NCBI GenBank assembly: GCA_036898135.1
Contig: CM072522.1
Location: 34,988,313 to 35,052,312 of the forward strand
Length of the DNA: 64,000 nt
Source: Oncomelania hupensis
Lineage: Eukaryota > Mollusca > Gastropoda > Littorinimorpha > Pomatiopsidae
Reading direction: 5' to 3'
In this document: in pieces, positions 1-13,393 of the stretch
Layout of the letters: each line of letters starts with the position of its first letter
Numbering within the stretch: the first letter of the stretch is position 1
Translations under genes and position numbers: made by a program
The notes under the pieces: generated by a model
The model's database searches: none
Told to the model about the DNA's origin: nothing
Seen by the model: only the letters and a program-made list of their open reading frames with translations

Positions 1-879
1 GAGCAATTGTCAAGGAGCAACTGTGGGGGAGCAATTGTCAAAGACCAACTGTCAGGTACATCGTTCGAAAGGAAATTGAATCGTCTGTATTTTGTATGCA
101 CTTTTGTTACAGTGCGCCTATCCGATTTTGAGTTACTGTCCGCTATACAAAACAATGCACATTTGAGAACTTTTCCCGACCCTCATTCTATTGCCTACTC
201 TCTAGGGACCAGGGTTGGTCGTTTACAGTTTCCAATGTTTGATCCACATTACTTTCAAGTAGTTTAGGAAGGTCTGTGAGGAAGGGAAGGGCGGGGTAGG
301 GTGGGGGAAGGGTGGATTCATAGAGATATTAAATTTACCAGTTCTTCAACCTGTCAACTTTTATCATCACGAAGAAGGTGCTCCAAACAGGCACCTTTAA
401 TGATGAAGCAATTAAAATGGAGAGGAGGCACCAAACTCTCTATTTTGCGCTCTGTGTAATGTTTACATGCACAACAGTGAAACCGGTTATGCACGCGAGC
501 CCTCCCAGAAAGGCATACTTTATTAGCAACATTCGTTTTGTTGTGTGCCTTTCTTGAGTCTATGGGTAGGTTCAGATGTAAGCGGTTTTCATTCACAGAA
601 AGCCTATAATATATCTTATGTCTGGACAACGAATTGAACCCACATTAAAATGTTTTAAAGCATTTTGAATTTTCAGGTCGGTACAATAAAGGTGACTGCT
701 TTTTTTTTTTCTTTTTTTCTGGACCTTCTGAGTTGTAAACAAAAGTGTCTGACCCCCGCTCTAAAGAACGATTGATCTCGGCACTTGACTAACATTTAAT
801 ATGACAATGGTTATATCGACAGCCTAGAGAGGACATTATTCTGTCATGTTGTGAAACCCGTTTTCCTCTCAAAATTATT

Positions 880-1890
880 TTAAGCGTTCGGCGCAACTTT
901 TAAATTCATCAAAATGTTCGTTTTCGACCTTCTGTAAAATCCCTAGTGTCCAAGTTTTTATATACATGTACCGGTATACAGCTTTAGGAGGTTGGCGTGG
1001 TATATCTTGGAACGCTGGCTGACTTTCACCTTGTAATCGTTGATAGCTAACACGCATGGGCCTTTCCACTGCATCAGCAACTTATTGTGATCCCTAGGTA
1101 GCAGCACCAGCCCTTTCTTTTTTGTCAGATTTGAACTTCCTGTTCACAGCTCTACGGTCGTAGTAGTGCTTTCCACAGTCCTGAAACTTCTTCGGATTTT
1201 CTCTGGTTATCTTGAGAGTCTGCTCCAGCTTCTCTCGTAGCTCAATTACCGGGCTGGTAGCTGTTCTTCACCTCTGGGATATCCACATCTTTCGCCCACA
1301 GTTCCTTCAGGATGTGCATAGGTCCTTGGTTGGTTCTGCAGTACAGTAGCTCGAATGGAGATAAACCAGTGGACTCCTGCGGTACCTGTCTCTGTAGGCG
1401 AACAGTAAGGTGTTGATGTAGCGATGCCACTGTCTGGGCTGCTCGCTACACAGCTTCTTCCGCATGGACTTTAGCTAACATTAAATTTCTTTTACGAGCT
1501 CGTTGCACATTGGATGATAGGGTGTCATTGTCGAATGCCGGATGCATAGCAGTCTATTGGTCTCCTTCATGCTGTCAGAGACGAACCGTGTCCCGTGGTC
1601 TGTCAGGATTTGTTAGGATACTCCAAGTCTGCTGAACGTGTCCACCAGTGCCCCTGCCACAGTTTTGAAATTCAATCTTCTTCCGAGGCACTGCTTCTTG
1701 ATTCCGAGTCGCATAGTCCACTAAGGTCAGTGCACACCGGTGACCTTCACTCGGAGGTTTTATCTCGCTTATTAAAACCAAGGCCACCCTCTTGAAAGGT
1801 CGGTCGATCGGAGGCATCCTTTGCGTAGGTACTCTAGAGACCCTTCCTCGAGATATGGTCTTATGGCAAATGTCGCAGGATCGGCAAAAA
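880..1890 (-). pseudogene. Decayed Ty3/gypsy-type integrase (Pol C-terminus)
   Basis: Read on the minus strand, broken frames give the parts of a gypsy integrase in order. First comes an HHCC-like tail (CDICHKTISRGRV), then the core start (PIDRPFKRVALVLISEIKPP and LTLVDYATR). Next are a TPYHPMCN segment and VPQESTGLSPFELLY, and last a C-terminal stretch with MQWKGPCVLAINDYKV and KIYHANLLKLY. In the family the core cuts and joins retroelement DNA ends. Here the position usually holding the first catalytic Asp (V-D-L) reads V-L, and at least four frame breaks or stops separate the parts. No LTR, protease or RT is seen next to it. It is a dead fragment; assignment to Ty3/gypsy is from recognised motifs. 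Confidence 0.8.
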
Positions 1891-1897
1891 CGACTGA

Positions 1898-2021
1898 CGT
1901 CAGCGTGACGTCAGCGTGAAGTCCTGACCGGTGTGTGAGTGAGTTAGCGTGACGTCAGCGTAAAGTCCTGACCGGTGTATGAGTGTGTGTGTGTGTGTGT
2001 GTGTATGTGTGTGTGTGTGTG
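1898..2021. repeat. Short tandem duplication followed by a (TG)n microsatellite
   Basis: A roughly 48-bp unit containing GACGTCAGCGTGAAGTCC and CTGACCGGTGT is repeated about twice (1898-1979) and runs straight into a (TG)n tract (about 1980-2021). Confidence 0.8.
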
Positions 2022-2237
2022 CACGCGAAGGAACTCTGCACCCGTTATAATCAAGCACTGGTTGTTTGTTTTTTATTGCCAAAGTACCTGTTTAAAGGAT
2101 AAGTGTGTCTGTATTCACTGACTGAGTGTTTACATTCTTTAATCTTGCGCATTCCCTTCACACATAAAAATTCATTGGTGTAATCAATATATTCCGTACT
2201 GATTGTTTTCTTATTATTTGTACCTCCTTTGACTGTA

Positions 2238-2239
<2 letters not shown>

Positions 2240-2276
<37 letters not shown>
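2240..2276. repeat. (AAC)n microsatellite
   Basis: Uninterrupted CAA/AAC triplets. No coding frame around it is credible. Confidence 0.9.
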
Positions 2277-2420
2277 ACCACCCGAGTTACGGTAACTTTA
2301 TCTATTACGATTACATCCATCGATTTTAAACAAAGAGAGTACCATTAAGCTGGGTGCCGCTTCTGCGCTGTATTCATCCTTTGTACAATAGCATTCTTTT
2401 ATCTCTGCGTCATGAGAGGT

Positions 2421-2619
2421 GCCGGGTAGCTCAGTTGGTAAGAGCGTCTTGCTAGTAACCGAAAGGTCGCTGGTTCGAATCCCGGATTGGTCAACGTGTG
2501 ATCATATTATTTTCCCCTTTACCAACAACTGGCCCGCTGGTGTCAGTATAAATCGGTCCAGTAGTCACCTATATGCGAAAGTGTCGTGTGACTATAATCT
2601 ACAAACAACAACAACAAAT
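2421..2619 (+). mobile_element. tRNA-derived SINE, AAC-tailed
   Basis: A tRNA-like head has a box A (TAGCTCAGTTGGTAAGAGC) and a box B (GGTTCGAATCC at about 2472-2482) at tRNA-like spacing. The roughly 110-bp body that follows is unrelated to a tRNA and ends in (AAC)n. The head has no matching acceptor stem or CCA-ready 3' end, so I call a SINE and not a tRNA gene. The pol III promoter inside the element would drive its transcription. Confidence 0.7.
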
Positions 2620-2683
2620 GCGTCATGGCACCATAGACGTCATATAAAAAAAAAGTAAACAAGATGGCAAGCCATTCAATCGA

Positions 2684-3108
2684 GTTCCAACCGGCTTGCG
2701 GATCGAAAGGTCCCGGGTTCGAGCCCTGGCCAGGCCATTGTGTTGTGTCCCTGGGAAAGACACTTTACTCCTGTTTTCCTACTCCTTCGGATGAGAGTAT
2801 AAACCGAGGTCTAGTCTGTATCGCATACATTTCATCATAACGGACTTTAAAGATCCTGACGCTCATGTCCTAGACGGGTGAGTGCCGGTGACAAGAACAC
2901 ACCCAGCATGCACCTAGGTCCTTCTCCCCCATCCATGGCTGCCCAGGATAGTGCTCAGTTGTCCGGACGTCAGACCATGCGCCCAAAGGCTGCGGGTGGG
3001 CGTCTCGGGCGGCTTGAGTTAGATCCTGTATAGGCCAGCGCCTTGAGCAGCTCTTGAGCTGGAAAAGCGCTATATAAGAACGATTAAATAAAAAATAAAT
3101 TAAATATT
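2684..3108 (+). mobile_element. SINE family A, near-full-length copy
   Basis: The head keeps a box B (GGGTTCGAGCC at about 2715). The body carries blocks that recur across the window: AAAGATCCTGACGCTCATG, TCCTAGACGGGTGAGTGCC, a CCCAAAGGCTGCGGG block and the 3' tail AAGCGCTATATAAGAAC followed by an AT-rich end. Related copies lie at about 9,596, 20,975, 21,935 (minus), 26,735 and 54,480 (minus). The GCGCTATATAA-type tail is common to invertebrate SINEs that borrow a LINE 3' end. Confidence 0.75.
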
Positions 3109-3139
3109 ATGTAAAGATGAAACCTCCAGAAGCCACGGG

Positions 3140-3400
3140 AAAGCTCTATGCCAGATCACTATAATAAGGCATGGTACTTTTCAATTGCTTAGAGTTCAGT
3201 TGAATATCTAAAAATAAACTCTAAGCCGTAGAGAAGTGCTATGACGGCAGATCTCTATTGACAACCATAGAGAAATGTTACGAAAGATCGATTTTCTAAG
3301 GCATAGACATGCTACGCCAGATCATTATTCTAGGCCGTGTAGAATTGACATGTCAGATCTTAATTTAAGCAATGGAGAATTGCTACGCCAAATAATTAAT
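3140..3400. repeat. Degenerate tandem array, unit about 36 bp
   Basis: Variants of a unit with TAGAGAA.TGCTACGCCAGATC.TTATTCTAAGGC recur about six times with strong drift. The spacing of the AGATC anchor is about 32-37 bp between 3,249 and 3,391. Confidence 0.5.
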
Positions 3401-3545
3401 CCCCAACACAGTGCATAGCTTCAAATATTTAGGAGCCATTGTATCAGGGTCGCACAAACGTTAAACAACTGCTGCCCTGACAAGATTGAAGCGTATTTGG
3501 AAAGACATGGCCATCAGTTTACATTCCAAGGTAAGTTTGTTAGTT
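3400..3545 (+). pseudogene. RT-thumb fragment of an endonuclease-RT LINE (LINE family B)
   Basis: The plus-strand reading gives VHSFKYLGAIVS, then LTRLKRIWKDMAISLHSKV. This matches residues downstream of the FADD motif in the minus-strand copy at 11,255-12,492 (HSFKYLGAIVSDNGSR and LKQIWKGMTTSLHSKV). Only about 150 bp survive, with a gap. Confidence 0.7.
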
Positions 3546-5562
3546 ATTCATTGTGTAACACCCACGATCTGTGTACTACATAATATGAGCACACAGATGT
3601 GGCACAATAGACACTGGGCGGATTGCAGTGAAAGAAAGACAGGAAATAACAATAAAGAAATAGAGATGGATAAATAAAACAACAATAAAACAACAATAAA
3701 ACCCACAGCTGCAGTTTACCAAAATGGATCTTTAATTTTTATGATTGGTTGCCTTTAAAATCATAAATCATAACGTTACTCCATAAAGAATAAAACAAAG
3801 GGAACCGCTTATTCTTAAATACAACTGGGCTACTGGAAAAAACGACAATGAGTAAGACTTTAACGGATCAGGCAGACTGACATGGAGAAAAAACAGTAAA
3901 CTCAGGTGGCAATTTGGGTTTGTGGCTACTTGGCTTTTGGGGAGTTTAAAACAGAAAACCCTGAAACGAAAAATACACAAATTACAATCCATGCTTTAAA
4001 TTCTCGTTACATAACACTCAATGCCATGCATGTTTTATATAGTCTGTGGTATTAACACAATTCCGTAATACAAAATACAGTAACTTCTCTACTTAAGTAA
4101 TATTTAATTAAAACGACTGTTATCGACCCCAACTGCTCTTTTGCTTACATATAGAGTACAAACACCACCAATGGAAATTTATAGTACACAAACGGAACAT
4201 TAACTTTCAACACATGGTTTTCTCACGCAGATTCTAAACGCTAGAATCCATATGTAATGATTCACTGAGGCCAAAACACATGGTAATATGTAATAATGCA
4301 ATCATTACATTTCATTCTATTACAACAGTCATTTATCCTCATGACTACTTTCACAGGCGGCAATTTCATTATGAGTTGTGCTAAATGTGTGCAGGGAAAT
4401 TTTGCATAAGTCCCCACATCTAGGACAACTGCCGACAAATAAGTAACATTATTTGTATAATATAGCCCTAACAGCCATGCATGTACTCTGCCGGCTATTT
4501 ATTAATCTGAGTCCAATTTCCTATTGATAAAGACAGGAAATTCGATCAGTAATTTCTATCAATCTGCCCCCACTTGGGAATTACATTCCGAGATCACCAT
4601 GGTTATTTTCAACATTAACGACAAACAGTAAGGCTACAACGATCCTATAATATAGGCCTCCACGCGATCTGTTTACCCCGGAAGTGGCTAGGTATTTTCC
4701 CCGAGAAAACCCCTTCCGCCGGTGACGTCAGAAACGCGAGGGAGACCTCATTAGCATATGACGCGGCCGCGACTGACCGCTCGGAAAGAGATCACGACTG
4801 GCCTCGGCTGACCCAGCAATGCTGACCCCAGACAGCCCGAGGTACAGACAAAGAACTGCAGGCCGGTCTACGCTAACACACATGTATGCACATAAGGCAA
4901 ACGGCCCGAGCTCCAAGTCCAAACCACATTTGCATCATATAGAACATAAAAATAATTTCCATTCTACACAATCATATGAAAAATAAGATTTCGAATGCAA
5001 GGGTTTTGACATTAGCAGACAATGAATTAGTTTAGCAATTTCCTCGCATTATTTTATGGTAGTGTCCACGATCCCAGACAAGAAGAAAGGTAACTTATTT
5101 ATGTTAAAATATTTATAAAAGTAACAAAACATTTGCAAAAGACAACATGCAATCAATTTCGTATATGAATCAACAAAAGAATTAAAAGATAACAGTTTCT
5201 TTACCTGATTTAGGATTTTCTTGCTGCCCCACCAAAAAATAGCAACAAGTTTTCGATCTAGACAAATGCGGCCGACTTTCAGACTGTCTGGCACTGAAGT
5301 GAACTTAGCGGGATGAGACAAAAGGATGCAGGATGCTAAGTGGCACTAACTTGAGATTTGCAATATTAACTTGATGTTTTTATTGCATCCGACCTACAAT
5401 AACTGATGCTACTAAACCACGTCTACACCTTAATGCATGGGCAATCCCAGTAAAGCTGCAAACAATAAATATTACAGGGACTCTATTCTGTGGGTGCAAG
5501 GATACGGGAATTTCCTAATACACCTGCGGAAGAATACAAGTCCTAGAACCACAATTAATAAC
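3546..5562. other. Intergenic, no gene recognised
   Basis: AT-rich sequence with only short random frames. A GC-richer island at about 4,670-4,930 (GCGGCCGC and several CpGs) shows no recognisable exon. Confidence 0.5.
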
Positions 5563-5939
<377 letters not shown>

Positions 5940-6221
5940 AATAACAATAATGTTATTTCTAATTTAATTTACCTTTATTCTATTATTATTATTCATATTC
6001 TAAGTTGTTGTTTCTTAACCAGTTTACTTATTTTATTGTTTACCCGGCCGACCCCTAATAGACGAGTCAATTAAAGGGAAGTAATCAATATTAGCGAATT
6101 TCGGCAATGGTTTGCAGTGGTTGTCTCCCTTCTCCCGTAGAGCTCTCGGTCTAAGATCGATCCTTTTAGTAACTAAAACTGTTCGGAAAACAGTGGCGGT
6201 TACACTTGCTTACAGGGTCTA

Positions 6222-6765
6222 GCGGACTGCAAAAACCCAATCGAGACCACAAAATCAAGACCACAACTTGGCTGAAAGAGGACTCATCCCTGATCCGCAT
6301 AAAAGATCTGCTGAAACAACCCTAATGGTAACACTGAAGGCACTCCACCAGCCGGTCACTTTACAATAAAGGCATCCCACGCAGGGGACGCGGAGGCTAT
6401 ACTCAAATTTATCGAAACCCCGTTTACAAAAACAAAATCGAAGACAAACATCATTATAAAACATCAACAAAACACATACATAAAAAATGCCTACATTGCT
6501 AAATAATAATATCGTAGGAAGCCCTAGTTACCATTTGGCAGAAAGCGTCTAATATTCCCAAGCTGATCCAACAGACCTCAAACACAAATGAGGAGTTTTG
6601 TTCCCGAAGAGTTTTCAAAAAAAAAAAAGGTAGGTGACTGGTAAAGCGAAGAAGATAGTATAGTAGATTGATAGAACAGAGTAGGAATGAGAAAGAACAA
6701 ATGAGAAAGACAGCGGCAGTGGGAATTTAAAGCACTAAATTTCCAGAAAGTGGGTATACTATTTA
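6222..6765 (-). repeat. Dispersed repeat R1, minus-oriented copy
   Basis: About 540 bp match, in reverse complement, the copy at 56,150-56,740. Shared blocks include GATCTTTTATGCGGATC, TGTTTCAGCAGATC, GGGATG.CTTT.TTGTA, ACTAGGGCTTCCTA and CCACTTTCTGGAAATTTAG. Two shorter copies lie at about 40,325-40,490 and 42,600-42,925. No conserved ORF is seen. The class is unknown; the plus-oriented copy ends in (CAAT)n, which fits a retroposon tail. Confidence 0.7.
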
Positions 6766-6789
6766 TTATTTTTTTTAAAAACCGGCACC

Positions 6790-8355
6790 CACATGGTGAG
6801 ATTCCAAGGTAAGGTTGCTGATCAGCTGATCCGGTCTCATCTAGATGGAAACAGCTTGCATGTCAAGTTTCAGTCGGCATACAGAAGTGGACATAGCACT
6901 GAGATGGCACTTTTGAGAGTTGTGAGCGATCTCCTGGGGATGGTTGATGGGGGTAGTAACGCACTGCTTGTTCTTCTTGATCTCAGTGCCGCATTCGACA
7001 CCATTCATGTACATCATGCACTCCTCTGAGATTGGCGTTTGCAGCACTGTACTGGAATGGTTTTCCTCCTATCTGTCGGACATATATCAATGTGTTCATG
7101 TCAAGGGGTACACTTCCCCTGAAACTCTTCTTTCCTGTGGAGTTCCACAGGGTTCTGTCCTTGGACCCCTTCTGTTCTCTCTGTATGTTCGCCAGTTGTC
7201 TAACCTCATAAGCAGTTTCTCCATTGATCATCACTTCTTCGCTGATGATTCGGAACTATATTCCAAAATTCCAATTGATTGTGGTGGTGCTATTACAGCC
7301 GTCAGAAATGTTGAGCAGTGCTGTCTTGAGATCAAGAGGTGGATGAATGCGAACAAGTTGAAAATAAATGAACAGAAGACTTTGTGGGCCGCGAATTAAA
7401 AGAAAATCTTGTCCATTCCAGTCCATGCAGGTTGGTGATGCTGACATTCAGTTCTCCCCTTTTGTAAAGACTCTTGGCCTTGTGCTTGACTGTGACCTTT
7501 CACTTCAACAGCATGTTTCGACAGTGGTGAGATCCTGTTTCTTTCATTTAAGAGCTCTTGGTAAAATCCGTTCTTCTCTGGCTCGTAGTGCAGCAAACAC
7601 TGTTGCTATCTCTTTGGTCTTGTCAAGACTATACTATTGCAACAGCCTTCTTGCCAATCTGCCTCAAGCACAGATTAAACGCCTCCAATCTGCGCAGAAT
7701 TCTGCAACTCGATTGGTCACAAAAAGTCGTAAATCAGTCCACATCATCCCCATTCTTGAGCAACTCATTGGCTTCCTGTCCACAAACGCATTAAACACAA
7801 ACTGCTTTCAGTTGCCTATCGCGCAGTTAAAGAGCACACTCCTGAATACCTGTTCGAACTTCTGAATGTGTGCGAACCATCTTGCAGCCTCCGCTTAGCT
7901 TCCAAGTCTCTATTCGTTGTTCCTGGGCACAAGCAGTGTAGGACTAAGAGCTATGGCCAGAGGTCTTTCAGATACACTGCACCGGTCTGGTGGAATGCTC
8001 TTCCAGAAGGCATAAAGAGAGCAGACTCTGTCGATGCATTTCGCAGAAACTTGAAAACAAATTTCTTCTCTTCTTGCTAAGCTGGATGTATAACTATCTG
8101 ATCTCATCCCAGTTTCATAAGTCATTGCGTGAAAGTATTGCATAAATGTTAATTGTCTGGTCTGCCTGATAGAATGTGTTGAGCAATAGTGAAGAAGTTA
8201 AAATGTTAGGTTATGATCTATGCACCCTTCCCGCCATGTGTGTGTGCGTGTGCGCGCGTGTGTGTGTATTTATCCACCTCCCTCCCACCAGCGCTGCGAT
8301 CATGCCCGTCGGCGTGGAGATATTTACGCGCTTTATAAATTATTCATTCATTGAT
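6790..8355 (+). pseudogene. CR1/L2-like LINE: RT domain and 3' UTR, frame-broken
   Basis: The copy is 5'-truncated. Three frames together give RT blocks: QSAYRSGHSTEMALLRVV, LLDLSAAFDTI, WFSSYLSD, GVPQGSVLGPLLFSLY, and the catalytic box FADD at 7238-7249. LKINEQKT and a C-terminal KRLQSAQNSATRLV to WNALPEGIKRADSVDAFRRN follow. At least three frameshifts or stops lie between 7,029 and 7,868. A 3' UTR of about 270 bp ends in ACGCGCTTTATAAATTATTCATTCATTGA-like sequence near 8,353. In the family the RT copies element RNA at a nicked target. CR1/L2 placement is from motif style, not a phylogeny. Confidence 0.8.
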
Positions 8356-8359
8356 TCGA

Positions 8360-8490
8360 GAATGGACTGGCTTGACACTGAGCGAAGCATGAGGGTTGCT
8401 GATGACAGAGAAAGATGGAGTACGCGCGCTGGTTAAACGATCATCTGTGGTGCCCCAACAACCTCCGAGTTACGGGATAGGATAAGATAG
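8360..8490 (+). pseudogene. 3' end of LINE family B with (GGATA)n tail
   Basis: The plus reading matches the last residues of the copy at 11,260 (RMDWLDTERSMRVADDRERWSTR and the following VVPQQPPSYG). It ends GGGATAGGATAAGATAGG, the pentamer tail characteristic of this family here. Confidence 0.75.
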
Positions 8491-8574
8491 GAAATAATTT
8501 GAGTTTGTGTAAGAGACCTTAAAATATTAAACCGTTTGAGATGTGCAATAAACTTTTTTTTTTTTTTTTGAGAC

Positions 8575-9450
<876 letters not shown>

Positions 9451-9595
9451 AGTTCGTCCCATAGCTGGATTGGAAGCTGCAACCTTCGGCATATGAAATC
9501 AAACACTATCCACTGTGCTAGCAAGGTCACCCCCATCCATTGACGCTCGAAACTTTTGTTCTTCGTCAAGACTAGGCTGTGCATGCACATTATTC

Positions 9596-9680
9596 TATCA
9601 CATCATGCAAACTTTAAAGATTCTGATGCTCATGTCCTAGACTTGTGGGGTCGAGTGCCAGTTACATGAACACGGTGATT
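9596..9680 (+). mobile_element. SINE family A fragment
   Basis: Carries the AACTTTAAAGATTCTGATGC, CATGTCCTAGAC and GTCGAGTGCCAG blocks of family A. Both ends are missing. Confidence 0.6.
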
Positions 9681-9949
9681 TTAAAAAAAAATTTCTAGCC
9701 AATTGCCACGGCTGAGGGTGTAAAAGTCTCTTTTAATGCTTCCCTCTCCCCCTCCCCTCCCTCCCTACCCCCCCCCCCCCCCCCCCCCCCCCCCGAACAT
9801 ACCTTCCCTGGTCCCCATTAACGAATAAAGGCCAAACGTCCGGTAAAGTCTCAGAGGACGCAAAATTCGGAAGAAAAGAAGTACACGCACCTGCTTTCAC
9901 TAAGCTGTGTTCCCCTTGTCGTGTGTGGGTGGTCTTGCCCTGTTGCTGT

Positions 9950-10133
9950 CACAGGCGCTTGTATCTGGACACGCGAACGCCTATGCCTGTGACGCGTCTC
10001 CCTTTGGTTATGTATTGGACACGCCGGCGCCTATGTCGGTGACGCGTCTTCCTTTGGTTATGTATTATAGATAATCAAAGGGAGACGCGTCACAGGCTAT
10101 AGGCGCTCGCTTGTCCAGGTACAAGCGCCTGTG
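9950..10133. mobile_element. CACAGGCGC-terminus hairpin MITE, long copy
   Basis: The termini are CACAGGCGCTTGTATCTGG and CCAGGTACAAGCGCCTGTG in inverted orientation. The flanks GTTGCTGT and GTTGCTGC make an 8-bp TSD with one mismatch. The inside holds duplicated GACGCGTCTCCCTTTGG segments. A 92-bp sibling lies at 13,148. Confidence 0.8.
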
Positions 10134-10149
10134 GTTGCTGCTATGGAGT

Positions 10150-10517
10150 GGCCTCGCGGTACTGTGGACTAGTCGCCGTTTTCCTTAGCCGAAGGTCGCG
10201 GATTCGATTCCCGCAAGGGGCGAACTTATGTGATTTAGGTACGAGATTATTCAGGGCACTGAGGGTTTTCTCCAGGTACTCCGGTTTCCTCCCTTCCTTA
10301 AATAATGGCATTGGGCGTAGTCAATCTGTAATTTCAGAAATAAAAATTCCGTTTCCTTTCCGTCTTTAATAGCGATCTTGCTGCCTTTAAACCACATGTT
10401 TGAGTGATGAATGTGTGTGTGTGTGAGAGTGGGTGAAACATGTGAGCCTGTAGGCTGGTACTGATCGCCGCTCTCTTGAGTCTGATTGGTGATTTAGAAA
10501 AAAGCGTTTATCCATTA
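10150..10517 (+). mobile_element. SINE family B, full-length-looking copy
   Basis: A tRNA-like head ends with box B (GGATTCGATTCCC at about 10,200). A body follows with GGCGAACTTATGTGA, TTTTCTCCAGGTACTCCGG, TTTCCTCCCTTCC, TCTTTAATAGCGATCTTGC and CTGGTACTGATCGCC. It ends at the (ATT)n tract. Relatives: 22,905 (minus), 24,553, 28,004 (minus) and 57,150. Confidence 0.75.
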
Positions 10518-11200
<683 letters not shown>

Positions 11201-11254
11201 ATAGTATTTAATAATACTAAATCATTATCAATCAATAAATACATAAATAAATAC

Positions 11255-12492
11255 ATTTCCTATCCTATCCTATCCCGTAAATCGTCGGTCGTGGGGGCAC
11301 CACATGCAGATGACCGTTTAACCAGCGTACTCCATCTTTCCCTGTCCTCAGCAACCCTGATTGTTTCGCTCAGTGTCAAACCAGTCCATTCTCGAATGTT
11401 GTCCTCCCACCTCTTTTTCGATCTCCCTCTTCTTCTACCTCCTTGCACTGTGCCTTGCAGGATGGTCCTTGCAAGATCTGATGATCTGGTGACGTGGCCA
11501 TACCATCGGAGTTTCCGTTTTTTAACCACTGTGAGCAGGTCATCGTGTTGTCCAATGGCTTGTGTGATGGTCTGTCGGACTTCGTCGTTGGTGATGTGAT
11601 GGGTATAGGAAATGCCCAGAAGTCTTCTGTAGCACCTCATTTCCATGCTTTGTATTCTTCGTTGGAGATCTGCTGTGAGGGTCCATGTTTAGCAAGCATA
11701 TAGGAAGATGGAGATGACAAGGGAGCGCAGCAGCCTTACCTTGGAATGTAGACTGGTGGTCATGCCTTTCCAAATTTGCTTCAACCTCGCCAGGGCAGCA
11801 GTTGTTTGTGCGATCCTGGAGAGGACTTCCTGTCGGGACCCATTGTCTGAAACAATGGCTCCTAAATATTTGAAGCTATGCACTGTGTTGAGGGATTGGC
11901 CTTGGACTTTGATGTCCGTGTTGATGCCATTGGTGTTGTTGGTCATCATTTTGGTCTTCCCTGCACTTATTTCCATTCCATAGGCGCTGGAAATGGTGTC
12001 AAGCCTCTGTACCAGCTGTTCAAGTTCTTGTTTCTCTCCAGCCAATCCATCAATGTCATCCGCAAAACGAAGGTTGGAGATTGCTCTTCCCTCTATGCTG
12101 ACTGTGCCTTCGTGATCTGCAATTGCATCTGACATGATGTGCTCTAGGAAGATGTTGAAGAGTGTTGGAGAGAGTAGGCATCCCTGACGCACAACGATTG
12201 TTGTTCTGAACCAGTTTCCGATGGCGCTGTTGTGGAGGACTGCACTGGTAGCCTTGTCATACAGGCTTTTGATGACTTCAATAATTGTAGGGCGGATGTT
12301 GTACACTCTCATGGTTGCCCACAGAGCTGCATGCCAGACTCGGTCAAACGCCTTTTTGAAGTCTACATGAGATAGATGTTGGTGCTGTAGGTATTTCTCG
12401 CAGATTATTCCGAGTTTGAAAATCTGTTCAGTGGTACTTCGCCCTGCCCTGAATCCTGCTTGCTCTTTAGCTATGATTTGTTCAGCTTGCAT
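11255..12492 (-). pseudogene. LINE family B: RT domain and C-terminus, one frame break
   Basis: The first open block (12,492 to about 11,689, 267 aa) begins inside the RT fingers. It shows KEQAGFRAGRSTTEQIF, HVDFKKAFDRVWH, VRQGCLLSPTLFNIFL and the catalytic FADD (12,055-12,066), then HSFKYLGAIVSDNGSR. After a frame change near 11,690, MEMRCYRRLLGISYTHH, KLRWYGHVTRS, RRRGRSKKRWEDNIREWTG and DRERWSTLVKRSS follow. The 3' tail is (TATCC)n on the plus strand at 11,262-11,276. The 5' endonuclease part is absent here, but a matching piece lies at 61,440. I call it a non-LTR retrotransposon of the endonuclease-RT type, RTE-like with low certainty. Confidence 0.85.
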
Positions 12493-13147
12493 GGGGTTTC
12501 AACCTGTTGAGTATTATTTTACATTTAAATACACACAAAAAAAAACCAACAACAATAAAATAAAATGTAAACGCAATATAAATACGTAAAATAAAATTCA
12601 ACCAAATAAAAATAAACACATAAAACAAAATGAATAAATAAAGAAAGAAAGTGTTAAAAATAAAGTAATAAATTAAATTAAATTGATGTTCAAAATAAAT
12701 AAATAAATAAATAACATCTGCTTGTATCCCAAGTCAACCACTTTTTATTTTATTGCACCTTTTTATTTGTGCTTTTAATAGGGAACACTACTGCTTCAAC
12801 AATTTGTTCCCTATGCATTTTTTATGTTCGATTTAATTATTTATTTTGTATATTTAGTGTTCTTACTTTTAAAAAAAAAAAGTTAGTTTTCTGTCTTATT
12901 ATAATTTTAAAAACAACAACAACAACAACAAACAAAACAAAAACACACTTACTTTTGCTTATTATTACATAAAGTTCGCAATTTTTTCCCTCTTGACGCG
13001 ACAGGCTGGAGATGTTTAGTGTAGAGAACGAGCTTGTGGCTACACCCCAAGTTTGTACTTGATTGTTACCTCCCTTCATTAGTTTCTCGTCGCAAACCAT
13101 GGACCAAAGAATATTTTTAGTCCATGTCGCAACCAAAGAGTGTAATG
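12493..13147. other. AT-rich spacer before the THAP gene
   Basis: Runs of AAAT/TAAA tetramers and a short CAACAACAA stretch at about 12,914. No exon is recognised. The last 150 bp carry the phrase AAAGAGTGTAATG, which recurs at about 13,286. Confidence 0.5.
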
Positions 13148-13239
13148 CACAGGCGCTTGTATCTGGACACGCGAGCGCCTATGACGCGTCTCCCTTTGGT
13201 AACTATAGGCGCTCGCGTGTCCAGATACAAGCGCCTGTG
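13148..13239. mobile_element. 92-bp near-perfect hairpin MITE with 8-bp TSD
   Basis: About 35 bp at each end are exact inverted copies (CACAGGCGCTTGTATCTGG inward, through GAGCGCCTAT) around a spacer of about 22 bp. The flanks are a perfect 8-bp duplication GTGTAATG (13,140-13,147 and 13,240-13,247). It lies 155 bp upstream of the THAP start codon, so it sits in that gene's promoter or 5' UTR. It is the short form of the element at 9,950. Confidence 0.9.
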
Positions 13240-13393
13240 GTGTAATGCTATGCTAAGGTCCCCGGACACATTGCGTACATGGGACAAAGAGTGTAATGAA
13301 TAACATTAATTTATGAATTTATAAGAGACGAACTCCAAGAGAACACCGTTCCGTACGCAGGAGTTGTGCCCCTTAACCTTAGCTTGCTACAAC

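Noticed and set aside
2421..2495. Functional tRNA gene
   Set aside because: Boxes A and B are good, but there is no pairing acceptor stem and a non-tRNA body with an AAC tail follows. The same argument applies at 10,150, 19,885, 24,553 and 63,562.
4670..4930. GC-richer island as a promoter or exon
   Set aside because: No start codon context, splice pair or recognisable protein; left as intergenic.
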